A stretch of 17,928 nt of DNA from Erythrobacter sp. UBA2510 (GTDB taxonomy: Bacteria > Pseudomonadota > Alphaproteobacteria > Sphingomonadales > Sphingomonadaceae): assembly GCA_002341345.1 (NCBI GenBank), contig DDNW01000074.1:7275-25202 (forward strand), written 5' to 3'. Below the pieces are notes generated by a model. The model was not told the DNA's origin. It saw only the letters and a program-made list of their open reading frames with translations, and did no database searches. Shown here piece by piece: positions 6,349-13,236 of this stretch. The position numbers were made by a program, and so were the translations under genes. Positions within the stretch are counted from its first letter, which is position 1, and the number at the start of each line of letters is the position of its first letter.

Positions 6349-8406
6349 ATGCAGTATTCCGACAATTCGATTGCCAAGCCAGATTTCGCCAGCCTTTATC
6401 AGAACGGATGGTCATTTTTCATTCTACCCCGTGGCCAGAAGCAGCCTTCGGGATCATGGAAAGGCTACCAAAACGCGCGGCCAACGCCCGCTCAGGTTGC
6501 GGACTGGGAAGGCGAGCTTGCCAATGTCGGCATCGTTACCGGGCGGCTGAGCAACCTGTTAGTCATCGACGTAGATAGCGACGAAGCGCAGACGCTCATC
6601 GATAGTATGGACCTTCCCGTTACGCCGATTGTTCGCACGTCTAAGGGGCGGCACTACTACTTTAGGCATCCCGCAATCGAGGTTCGTAACAAGGTAAACC
6701 TGAAAGGTGTTCGCCTCGATCTGCGAGGCGAAGGCGGATATGTTGTTGGCCCCGGCTCACAGCACCCGGATGGCGCAATCTACAGCTGGGAAATTTCTCC
6801 CCACGAGTGTCCGACCGCCGATCTGCCCCAAGCCGTTCTTGAGCAGCTAATCCGTGCCCCCGAAAACTCGCTTGTCACTCAGTCTGAGGGCGGCGAGTTC
6901 GTTGAGGCTGGCTCGTTCAGTGCTTGGGTCAATCGTGAGGTTCAGGAGGCGTTAGCGGATGTTCGCAACGCGAAGGAAGGCGAGCGGAACAATACTCTCT
7001 TTCGTTCTGCCGCAAGGCTGGCCAATCACGCTGCCGCACTGGACCTCGATTGGTCACACTTCGAACTGGCACTACGGCCAGAAGCGAAGGCGACTGGAAT
7101 GACAGGAGAAGAGGTCGCCGCAACGCTGCAAAGCGCGTGGAGCAAGGGAAGTCAGACGCCGACCGAGTGGCTCTACATCGCTCGCAACTGGATTTACGTT
7201 GCCAGCCGGGACAGGTTCTGGTCGCCCAGCACCGGACAGGAGCTAGCACCTCGCGCATTCAGCATGAACTTTGCTTCTGCTAACCCTTACGAGAAGGGCA
7301 GGCTTGCCGACATTCTCACGAACGGAGGGCTAGTCGAAACCGTGTTGGATTTTCGCTTTGAGCCTTCCCAGCCGTTTGGGGTTATCAAAGTGAAGGGCGA
7401 GCAATTCTACAACTCCTACCGCGCACCAAACATCGAAGCGTTGGATGGCGATTGCAGCCCCTTCATCGAGTTCTGCGAATACCTTATCCCTGAGGCGGAA
7501 GAACGTGAGCATCTGCTGAGAATGATGGCTTGGACAATCGCCAATCCGGGTGAGAAATTAAGCTATGCCTTGCTTCTTCAATCCAAGGCGCAGGGGGTGG
7601 GAAAAAGCACTTTCATCGATATCTGGCGAAGCCTGCTAGGCCATTCGAACACTCGTCTCACGACTTCTGACGAGATCGATAGCGGCTATCAGTCTTACAT
7701 TGCCGATAAGCTGCTGGTCGTGCTGGAAGAACTGAACCTCGGAAGCGGAATAACGGCGTATAACCGGCTCAAGTCGATGATTACGGAAAGCACCGTCGTC
7801 ATCAACGAGAAGCACGTCAAACAGCGTGAAGCCCCCAACCTTGCCAACTTCGTATTCCTGTCGAACCTCGATGCTCCAATTTTCATCGAGCAGGGGGATA
7901 GAAGATTCTTCGTTATCGACACACCAGCTGAGAAGCGATCACCTGAGTATTGGACAGTATTCCATTCATGGTGGCGGAGCAATCTGGGCGTGATCAAAGC
8001 CTACCTAAACTCGCTCGATCTTTCGCAGTTCCAGCCTAAGGCTCCGCCGCCCATGACTGCGGCAAAGGAGAGATTGAAACAGCAAAGCTCCACCCCTCTT
8101 GCTCAGGCGCTGGCTGAGCTTATCGAGGAGCGCCAGTGGCCAATCGCTCGCAGTGTTTGCACGGTTGGAGAGATACGCAGCGCGTTAAGTAGGGCGGGCT
8201 TTCGTGCTGTAACAGAACGGAAGATCGCCCACGCATTGAAAGAAATAGGCTGTCTGTCTCTAGGGCAAGTCCGCCTCAGTGATGGTAGCCGTCCAACCTT
8301 TTGGGCGCTACGCTCCATAGACAAATGGCAGGTTGCTTTACCAGCCGATGTTCGAGAAGCGTTTGAGAACCCGTCGCACCTTGGCCCAATGGAGGAGGCG
8401 GCGTAA
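6349..8406 (+). CDS. Prim-Pol primase/polymerase fused to a helicase domain
   Basis: A probable replication protein of the element, acting on DNA as primer synthase and unwinding motor. Protein of 685 aa. The N-terminal bifunctional primase/polymerase domain (about 10-170) has the archaeo-eukaryotic primase signatures: DVD (D74, D76) in LLVIDVDSD, H102 in SKGRHYYF, and D124 in VRLDLRGEGGYVVGPGS. The C-terminal half is a DUF5906/D5-like helicase. It has P-loop GVGKST (416-421, with K instead of G at the usual first position), Walker B LLVVLEE (E460, E461), a polar SNLDAP segment (505-510) and an arginine-finger candidate GDRRFF (R518, R519). The last ~100 residues look like a winged-helix tail. 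GGAG lies 8 bases before the ATG at 6349. The earlier in-frame ATG at 6301 lacks a ribosome site. Family names are from recall of motifs, not a search. Confidence 0.9.
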   Translation: MQYSDNSIAKPDFASLYQNGWSFFILPRGQKQPSGSWKGYQNARPTPAQVADWEGELANVGIVTGRLSNLLVIDVDSDEAQTLIDSMDLPVTPIVRTSKGRHYYFRHPAIEVRNKVNLKGVRLDLRGEGGYVVGPGSQHPDGAIYSWEISPHECPTADLPQAVLEQLIRAPENSLVTQSEGGEFVEAGSFSAWVNREVQEALADVRNAKEGERNNTLFRSAARLANHAAALDLDWSHFELALRPEAKATGMTGEEVAATLQSAWSKGSQTPTEWLYIARNWIYVASRDRFWSPSTGQELAPRAFSMNFASANPYEKGRLADILTNGGLVETVLDFRFEPSQPFGVIKVKGEQFYNSYRAPNIEALDGDCSPFIEFCEYLIPEAEEREHLLRMMAWTIANPGEKLSYALLLQSKAQGVGKSTFIDIWRSLLGHSNTRLTTSDEIDSGYQSYIADKLLVVLEELNLGSGITAYNRLKSMITESTVVINEKHVKQREAPNLANFVFLSNLDAPIFIEQGDRRFFVIDTPAEKRSPEYWTVFHSWWRSNLGVIKAYLNSLDLSQFQPKAPPPMTAAKERLKQQSSTPLAQALAELIEERQWPIARSVCTVGEIRSALSRAGFRAVTERKIAHALKEIGCLSLGQVRLSDGSRPTFWALRSIDKWQVALPADVREAFENPSHLGPMEEAA

Positions 8407-8433
8407 TAACTTTCGCAATTTGGCGGGTCTGCC

Positions 8434-8517
8434 TGTCTAAGATATTTTAAAATAATCTATGATTTTTATGAATTAACATGCATTGAATATGTATATTATT
8501 TCAAGTTATCTTAGACA
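8434..8517. other. AT-rich tract bounded by inverted repeats, candidate replication origin
   Basis: TGTCTAAGATA (8434-8444) and its exact complement TATCTTAGACA (8507-8517) enclose 62 bases that are about 84% A+T. The tract lies between the converging primase/helicase and exported-protein genes. It has no compact stem with a U-run, so it is not an ordinary terminator. An easily melted segment with flanking repeats next to the replication gene suggests an origin. A transcription barrier between converging genes is the alternative. Confidence 0.4.
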
Positions 8518-8535
8518 AGCTGCCAATGAGGCGGG

Positions 8536-9096
8536 TTAGTAATTAAGTGTTCCGCAATTTTCGACCATCTGAACTACGTCTGAAAGACCTGTTAGATCGA
8601 GGATGCCCTTTTCATGAACACCACCTACTAAGCTATGTGGATATTCGTAAGTGGAGATGGCCACTTCGATCTGTTTCCCATCATATTCAGCCAACTCTTG
8701 TGAATTTGTCCAATCGCTCCAGAAACGGGCACCGACAGGTCGCAACTGCGCCTTTTCTCCGCTTCCGAAGTGCCCCCTCAACTGGAACCGCCAAACACGC
8801 CCCATCCCCGGAAATTCGTGCCCCTTCGTCACGACTAGATACGGCGTTCCCTTCCAAAAGCTATCTGCCACCCCAAGAGGCTCAGGATGGGGCTTTCCTC
8901 TAACGGATTTGACCGCCGTGCAACGGGTGCCCTCGCGCGTTTCAATCTGCCACACGCGCCAGCCATTTTCTGACGAGAGCAGAGTGAAGTAATATCCTTC
9001 GTCAACTTCGCGCTCTTGTCCGATCTCCCAACCCCTAGATAATGCTGGGCTTGCGAACAGAGCCAGTGAAACTGCAATGATCGTTTTGGTTCTCAA
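8536..9096 (-). CDS. Predicted exported protein of unknown function
   Basis: I do not recognise this family. From the TTG start at 9096 the protein has 186 aa and begins MRTKTIIAVSLALFASPALS, a textbook Sec signal peptide (basic n-region, hydrophobic core, ALS before the likely cut). The mature part is about 165 residues, rich in tryptophan and glycine, with two cysteines (TRCTAV and ENCGTLNY) that could form a disulfide in the periplasm. The start choice is decided by GGAGG five bases before the TTG. An in-frame ATG at 9111 has no ribosome site and would bury the signal peptide behind acidic residues. The gene is divergent from the DUF5677-like gene and convergent with the primase gene. It is cargo of the integrated element; a secreted effector, a toxin-like factor or an envelope modifier are all possible. 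Confidence 0.7.
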   Translation of the reverse strand: MRTKTIIAVSLALFASPALSRGWEIGQEREVDEGYYFTLLSSENGWRVWQIETREGTRCTAVKSVRGKPHPEPLGVADSFWKGTPYLVVTKGHEFPGMGRVWRFQLRGHFGSGEKAQLRPVGARFWSDWTNSQELAEYDGKQIEVAISTYEYPHSLVGGVHEKGILDLTGLSDVVQMVENCGTLNY

Positions 9097-9374
9097 TTCA
9101 GCCTCCGACATACTAACAGAGGCAACCCGAGAGCCGGGTGTTAGTAACCCTGCATTGTCACAGAGCGCCGCCACCTTTAGGCGGACCCTGGACATACGTG
9201 ACGGCCACCCGGCCGAAACTGGTTCGACCGGCGACAATGACCGGAGGTTACTAAGCCTCGCGCTGGGGACATACCTAGCGCCATCCCTTGTTAGAGGCTT
9301 GATCGGGTGCGATCAATCGGCACGGGCTGACAAGTGCTACCTATGCCGAGGGCGTCTGGAAGGAGGGGCAACAA
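9097..9374. promoter_or_regulatory. Divergent control region of the two cargo genes
   Basis: These 278 bases separate the starts of the exported protein (minus) and the DUF5677-like protein (plus). I find no gene in them. They hold a dyad TTGATC-N6-GATCAA (9299-9316), and TACTAACA (9111-9118) facing TGTTAGTA (9139-9146). They also hold TTAGTAACC (9141-9149) with its complement GGTTACTAA (9246-9254). I could not assign a convincing -35/-10 pair in either direction. The repeats suggest operator sites for a shared regulator, which is not encoded in the element. Confidence 0.45.
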
Positions 9375-10649
9375 GTGTCATTCTACAAGCTCATCATGTC
9401 TCTGACAGACCAAGCACCCGAACTTGTTCTGGAGCAATTGCTACGAAAGAAGCTAAAAAAGGCTGGGGTGCAAGCGTGGCGAAACGGGGCCAAGGCACTG
9501 ACCCGGCATCTTATCGACAAAGAAGCGGGCGAATTTCACTGGGAGGACTATCCCGACAACGCAGACAAAAACCTCACGATCAAATTTGACGAGGAGGATG
9601 GCCACGAACTTGAGAGAATTTTCGACAAGTTTCAGGGTAATCTCGACGAAGTCATAGCGAAAATGACCGAGACAGCCGTCACGGAAATGCTGTCTAACTA
9701 CCAGAAGGATTGGCACAGCTATCGACGCGCTGAGGAACGTTTCGTAGTAAACTTTCGAAACAATCTTGAGGATCGTTGGGGGAGGCCGCTCGACGGATTA
9801 CGCCTTCTGTTGGACCTTTGTCGGGACGAGGGTGAGAAATTCATCCGGAGGTTGGAAAAGTCGAAATCGAAGTCACCCCCCTATGCTCGCATCGTGCTAT
9901 CCAAGCTGCATTGCCGAGGCTGCCAAGTCACAGCTGAAATCATCACATTGTTGGAGGCGGGCTATGCTCGTGGAGCGATGGCGCGTTGGCGGACACTGCA
10001 TGAGATTGAGGTAGTCGCCACATTCATCGCAGAGGCAGGAAACTCCACTGCCAAGCGTTACGCAGACTACGAGATTGTCGAAGCAAAGCGTGCGAAGGAT
10101 CAGTATCAAGAGAATGCCGAGGAACTAGGCTTCAAACCATATTCGAAGCGTGAAGCGGCACAGATCGATAGGCAATACGAAGGCATTCTCACCGAATACG
10201 GTATCGACTTTCGCAAACCGCACGGCTGGGCGGCTGAGTTTCTTGGCAACAAAAGTCCTCGCTTCGCAGATATCGAGAGAGTGGCTGGGGCGGCGCGAAT
10301 GCGCTCACACTACAAATTCGCAAGCTACAATGTTCATGCTTCCCCTAAAGCACTCTCTCTTAAAATGGACACATTCAACGACGGGGACTGGCCGATAGCA
10401 GGTGCAAGCAACGCTGGCTTGGAAGAGCCGGGTCAAAATACAGCGATCACCATTTTGAGACTCACCTACTTGCTGACTCAAAATCTCCGCAGCATCGACA
10501 ACGCGATTATCATTAATGCGCTGATTAAGCTGCGAGATGAAACTGTCGCTGACTTCATGGAATGTGCGGAACGACTTGAAGCTGATGACGCGGAAATTCG
10601 CTCTGCTGTTGAAGAATTTGAAATCGAAGTGGACACCACCTTCATTTGA
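9375..10649 (+). CDS. DUF5677-like protein, function unknown
   Basis: Protein of 424 aa that I match, from memory of its conserved core, to the DUF5677 family; no function is established. The first ~165 residues are charged and helical (RKKLKKAGVQAWRNGAKAL, an acidic DEEDGHELERIFDKF stretch) and look like an added N-terminal region. The conserved core begins near 174 with LSKLHCRGCQ (H179, C180, C183), then AGYARGAMARWRTLHE (195-210), YADYEIVEAKRAK, HGWAAEFLG, and HYKFASYNVHASPKAL. R204 and H209 make an R-x4-H pattern resembling the HEPN ribonuclease signature, which is only suggestive. No signal peptide or membrane helix, so likely cytoplasmic. GTG start with AGGAGG eight bases upstream; the ATG at 9396 has no such site. 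It is the last gene of the element. Confidence 0.8.
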   Translation: MSFYKLIMSLTDQAPELVLEQLLRKKLKKAGVQAWRNGAKALTRHLIDKEAGEFHWEDYPDNADKNLTIKFDEEDGHELERIFDKFQGNLDEVIAKMTETAVTEMLSNYQKDWHSYRRAEERFVVNFRNNLEDRWGRPLDGLRLLLDLCRDEGEKFIRRLEKSKSKSPPYARIVLSKLHCRGCQVTAEIITLLEAGYARGAMARWRTLHEIEVVATFIAEAGNSTAKRYADYEIVEAKRAKDQYQENAEELGFKPYSKREAAQIDRQYEGILTEYGIDFRKPHGWAAEFLGNKSPRFADIERVAGAARMRSHYKFASYNVHASPKALSLKMDTFNDGDWPIAGASNAGLEEPGQNTAITILRLTYLLTQNLRSIDNAIIINALIKLRDETVADFMECAERLEADDAEIRSAVEEFEIEVDTTFI

Positions 10650-10764
10650 TCGCGGAGATAACGCTCGGAATTCAGATTTCGCGAAAATTATCTCACATCG
10701 CTCCGGCCCCCTCTTTCAGGCACTAAAAACATACATCATGTAGGGTATACCTACCCTTCATTGC

Positions 10765-10783
10765 CTGACACACTCGCGACACA
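10765..10783 (+). repeat. Right arm-type repeat, CTGACACACT-N3-GACACA
   Basis: Direct-orientation partner of 5153-5171 with 16 of 19 bases identical: CTGACACACT, three differing bases, GACACA. The two half-units are again 11 bases apart. It lies 75 bases from attR, compared with 93 bases between the left copy and attL, consistent with integrase arm sites at both ends. Confidence 0.55.
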
Positions 10784-10848
10784 ATCAGCTTCACATTTGG
10801 ATGCGATCCTGTAGGTTACTCGTAGCAGCACCCCAATGGTTACAGGGG

Positions 10849-10857
10849 TCTAGGACA
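10849..10857 (-). repeat. Inner inverted repeat, right end
   Basis: TCTAGGACA is the exact reverse complement of TGTCCTAGA at 5066-5074. It abuts attR with one base between them. Confidence 0.4.
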
Positions 10858-10858
10858 G

Positions 10859-10927
10859 GCTCAGCCTGGTAGAGCACTGTCTTCGGGAGGCAGGGGCCGG
10901 AGGTTCGAATCCTCTCTCCCCGACCAT
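10859..10927 (+). repeat. attR: 69-bp direct repeat, truncated tRNA-Pro copy
   Basis: Perfect copy of bases 10-77 of tRNA-Pro plus one base. The preceding bases (GTCTAGGACAG) cannot pair with the CTCCCCG 3' acceptor strand, and no promoter is present, so this is a displaced 3' fragment and not a working tRNA. It marks the right edge of the element; chromosomal sequence resumes at 10928. Confidence 0.95.
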
Positions 10928-11196
10928 TTAATTACGCGCATGCGCAATGCTGATCCGTTCGTTTCCTCTCCATGAGAGAGCGGTTCGCAGGTGGCTGCGG
11001 ATGATAGATCCACAAATGCGCGATTATCGGCCAATCACGCCGCCTGCTGCGGAATTCATGGCCCGGACAGAATCTGGTACCTAAAGGCTCGCAAGGCCTT
11101 TCAATGTCGCACAATGCCTGCAATTGGTGCGCTGCCTGACCCGGCATTTGCGGGTCGTACTGGTTGGAAATTCGGTCATTTTTTGAGGCGAAATTT
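10928..11196. other. Intergenic region with three dyads
   Basis: No convincing gene. The region begins just beyond attR, so before integration it was the immediate downstream region of tRNA-Pro. It holds a 10-bp palindrome GCGCATGCGC (10936-10945), a stem AAAGGC/GCCTTT with a 7-base loop (11083-11101), and a stem GACCCG/CGGGTC with a 7-base loop (11138-11156). None is followed by a U-run. They could be processing or attenuation structures for the tRNA or for the membrane-protein leader. Confidence 0.35.
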
Positions 11197-11520
11197 GTGA
11201 CTATCCCTCCGATGATCGACAGTTTCATCACCTATTATGCGGCGACCAAACTTAAGATCGGCACACTGACCGGCGCGAGTCAGGAATTGCTGCATGTTCA
11301 CATCGGACTGGCCATCTTCGTGCTTGTCTCGCTGCTGCTGCGCAAGAAGTTCCGGTCGCCCATTCCGCTCGCCTTCGTAACCTTTTTTGCAATCATGAAC
11401 GAAGTGATCGACTGGCTGAACGATCCGGGTCCAGTCGACCTCGAAAACATCGTCGACATCGCGAATACGGTGGCATGGCCAATTGTGCTGTTCCTGCTCG
11501 CAAGGCGATGGCGGCAGTAA
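11197..11520 (+). CDS. Small integral membrane protein, unknown function
   Basis: Protein of 107 aa that I do not recognise. Three hydrophobic segments are visible: LHVHIGLAIFVLVSLLL, PLAFVTFFAIMNEVIDWL and IANTVAWPIVLFLLARRW. They are separated by a basic loop (RKKFRSP) and an acidic loop (NDPGPVDLENIVD), so it should sit in the inner membrane. The GTG start at 11197 has GAGG eight bases upstream. An ATG at 11212 is the alternative and would remove five residues. It is convergent with the last glycosyltransferase gene, with only 25 bases between stops. That gap holds a short near-palindrome (CCGTTAACGTTACGG, 11529-11543). A role in envelope polysaccharide export or a VanZ-like function are guesses only. 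Confidence 0.7.
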   Translation: MTIPPMIDSFITYYAATKLKIGTLTGASQELLHVHIGLAIFVLVSLLLRKKFRSPIPLAFVTFFAIMNEVIDWLNDPGPVDLENIVDIANTVAWPIVLFLLARRWRQ

Positions 11521-11545
11521 CCGGCAGTCCGTTAACGTTACGGCT

Positions 11546-12298
11546 TCACTTATCGCGCGCTACGAACTGTCCGATCTTGCCCAAATTCTTGGCCGCGAGC
11601 GTTCCCAGTCCGCCCACCCCGTTGCGGCGGATGGCGCGCAGATCCTCGCGGCTCTTGCGCATGATGCGCTCCAGCGAACGATTGCTCTCCCCGCCCATGC
11701 GCATTTTGACCAGTACTTGCGGGATATAGGCGAGGCTGATCTTTCCCTTTACCAGATAGCGCAGCATCGCATCGTAATCGGCCGCAATGCCGAAGGACGT
11801 ATCGTACAGACCATGCCGGTCGAACACCTCGCGGCGCAGATAGAGCGTCGGGTGTGGCGGCATCCAGCCGCGCCTGAGCCTGGCGGGTTGATAAGCACCC
11901 GAGCGCCAATAGCGGATGACTCGCTGCGGATCGTTGGCAGCAACATATTCGAGGTCGCCGTAGACGCCATCAATCTGTGGGTCGGCAAAAGCCTGCGCGA
12001 CTTTCGCCAGCACGCCCTCATCGGCAAAGAAATCGTCCGAGTGCATCAGGCCGATCACATCGCCGGTCGCTCTTGCGATGCCCCGATTGATGGCATCGTA
12101 AATCCCGCTGTCAGGCTCCGAAACGATCACGGTCGCGGGATCGGTATGCGCATTCACGACATCGAGCGTGCCGTCCTTCGAACCGCCATCCTGAATCACG
12201 TGCTCAACATTTTCATGGGTTTGTGCGCGCACGCTGGCGATAGCATCGCCGATCGTGCCGACGCGATTGTAGACCGCAGTGACGACCGAAATCTTCAT
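11546..12298 (-). CDS. Family 2 glycosyltransferase (WcaA-like)
   Basis: Transfers a sugar from a nucleotide donor to a lipid-linked or glycan acceptor at the cytoplasmic face of the membrane. Protein of 250 aa, a single GT-A domain. It begins ISVVTAVYNR with the nucleotide-binding DGGSKDGT. Next comes EPDSGIYDAINRGIARATGD, typical of colanic-acid-type GT2 enzymes, then the metal-binding acidic motif HSDDFF and a C-terminal ADYDAMLRYL acceptor-side segment. No membrane helix. The start overlaps the stop of the preceding GT2 gene as ATGA, so translation is coupled. It is the last gene of the polysaccharide cluster in this direction. Donor and acceptor cannot be told from sequence. Confidence 0.88.
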   Translation of the reverse strand: MKISVVTAVYNRVGTIGDAIASVRAQTHENVEHVIQDGGSKDGTLDVVNAHTDPATVIVSEPDSGIYDAINRGIARATGDVIGLMHSDDFFADEGVLAKVAQAFADPQIDGVYGDLEYVAANDPQRVIRYWRSGAYQPARLRRGWMPPHPTLYLRREVFDRHGLYDTSFGIAADYDAMLRYLVKGKISLAYIPQVLVKMRMGGESNRSLERIMRKSREDLRAIRRNGVGGLGTLAAKNLGKIGQFVARDK

Positions 12299-13236
12299 GG
12301 CCGCCCGCTCCCCACATCGATCTTTAGAACGGCCCCGATTGCACTGACGACGTCTGTCTGGTGTTCATCCATATAGGCTTTCACCTCATGCATTTTCGCA
12401 TCGACGAGGTAGCGGTACCAGAAGCCCTGCAGCACGTGGAACATGCGCCCTTCGCGCGTGTCGAGAAAACCCAGCCTGATCACGAAGCGATAGAGAAAAT
12501 AGGCAAGGGCCCGAAGTCCGCCGGGCATCCGGCTGTACAAATGATCCTTGATCCAGCGTTTCTTCCTGGCCTGGCTTCCCTCCTGCAGGCTGGTGCCGGG
12601 ATCGCTTTCCATGAAGCCGAATTCGCGATTCAGCAGATCGACGACTTCGCGCGACGCATAGGCGTTATGCTTATCGATCCACCAGCTCAGGGGCTTGAGG
12701 TTGTCATCCACTATCTCACCGGAAAAATCGATGGTCGGCCCGTCAATCACGATATGCTCGTCCATCCAGCGGTTTTCGCAGCGCCCCTTACCCGGCCTGA
12801 AAAGCCTGGTGACCCTGACCGGGAAAAGACCCCCGAACCTCACCTTTCCCCGGCAAAAATTCATGTAGCGCGAGATATTGATCCCGGCGGCCGTCTGCGC
12901 AACTTCGGCTAGTTTTTCGGCAATTTCCCCACATAGCCGATCGGTCAAGAATTCGTCCGCGTCGAGACGAAACACCCATTCGGTATCTGACGGCAGGTTC
13001 TCCAATGCCCAGTTGAACTGCGTCGCATAATTGATCCATCGATTCTGCAGAACTTCCGCGCCGGCATTGCGTGCCAGCTCTATCGTGCCGTCGGTAGAAC
13101 CGCTGTCGACAACGAGCACATGGCGAGAGACCGGCGCAGCAGAAGCAATCGCCCGCTCGATGTGGATCGCTTCATCCCGCGTCAGTATGACAAACGTGAT
13201 CGCGGGAATGGCGCGTTTGGAAGAAGGCTCGCTCAC
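12295..13236 (-). CDS. Family 2 glycosyltransferase
   Basis: Protein of 313 aa with a GT-A fold: ITFVILTRDEAIHIERAI, VDSGSTDGTIELA, and the metal-binding RLDADEF. The middle section (FPVRVTRLFRPG, ENRWMDEHIVIDG, SWWIDKHNAYASREV) resembles lipopolysaccharide-core and exopolysaccharide GT2 enzymes. The C-terminal part is basic with a hydrophobic stretch (LRALAYFLYRFVIRLGFL) that may hold it to the membrane. The start is GTG at 13236; its GTGA overlaps the stop of the methyltransferase gene. It probably adds one residue of the repeat unit. The exact linkage is unknown. Confidence 0.88.
   Translation of the reverse strand: MSEPSSKRAIPAITFVILTRDEAIHIERAIASAAPVSRHVLVVDSGSTDGTIELARNAGAEVLQNRWINYATQFNWALENLPSDTEWVFRLDADEFLTDRLCGEIAEKLAEVAQTAAGINISRYMNFCRGKVRFGGLFPVRVTRLFRPGKGRCENRWMDEHIVIDGPTIDFSGEIVDDNLKPLSWWIDKHNAYASREVVDLLNREFGFMESDPGTSLQEGSQARKKRWIKDHLYSRMPGGLRALAYFLYRFVIRLGFLDTREGRMFHVLQGFWYRYLVDAKMHEVKAYMDEHQTDVVSAIGAVLKIDVGSGRP

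Larger units (their letters stand above)
10650..10858 (+). other. Gene-free right end of the element
   Basis: No gene is seen in these 209 bases. They contain a small stem GTAGG-GTATA-CCTAC (10740-10754) that might end transcription of the preceding gene, although no U-run follows. The right arm-type repeat (10765-10783) and the right inner inverted repeat (10849-10857) also lie here, leading into attR. Confidence 0.5.
5060..10927 (+). mobile_element. 5.9-kb integrated element in tRNA-Pro
   Basis: An island bounded by perfect 69-bp repeats of the tRNA, with a tyrosine integrase next to the intact tRNA copy and a primase/helicase gene next in line. Base composition is visibly less GC-rich than both flanks, and the cargo has no link to thyA or the polysaccharide genes. 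Contents: integrase, Prim-Pol/helicase, exported protein of unknown function, DUF5677-like protein. No structural, packaging, transfer, excisionase or repressor gene was recognised. It could be a phage-satellite-like element, a small integrative plasmid-like element, or the eroded remnant of a larger island. Confidence 0.92.

Noticed and set aside
9077..9589. Plus-strand open frame covering the divergent control region
   Set aside because: It overlaps the signal-peptide region on the other strand and the start of the DUF5677-like gene in another frame. Both of those have better ribosome sites and protein-like sequence.
10859..10927. Second working tRNA-Pro
   Set aside because: It lacks the first nine bases including the 5' acceptor strand, and the preceding sequence cannot replace them. 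It is the attR remnant.
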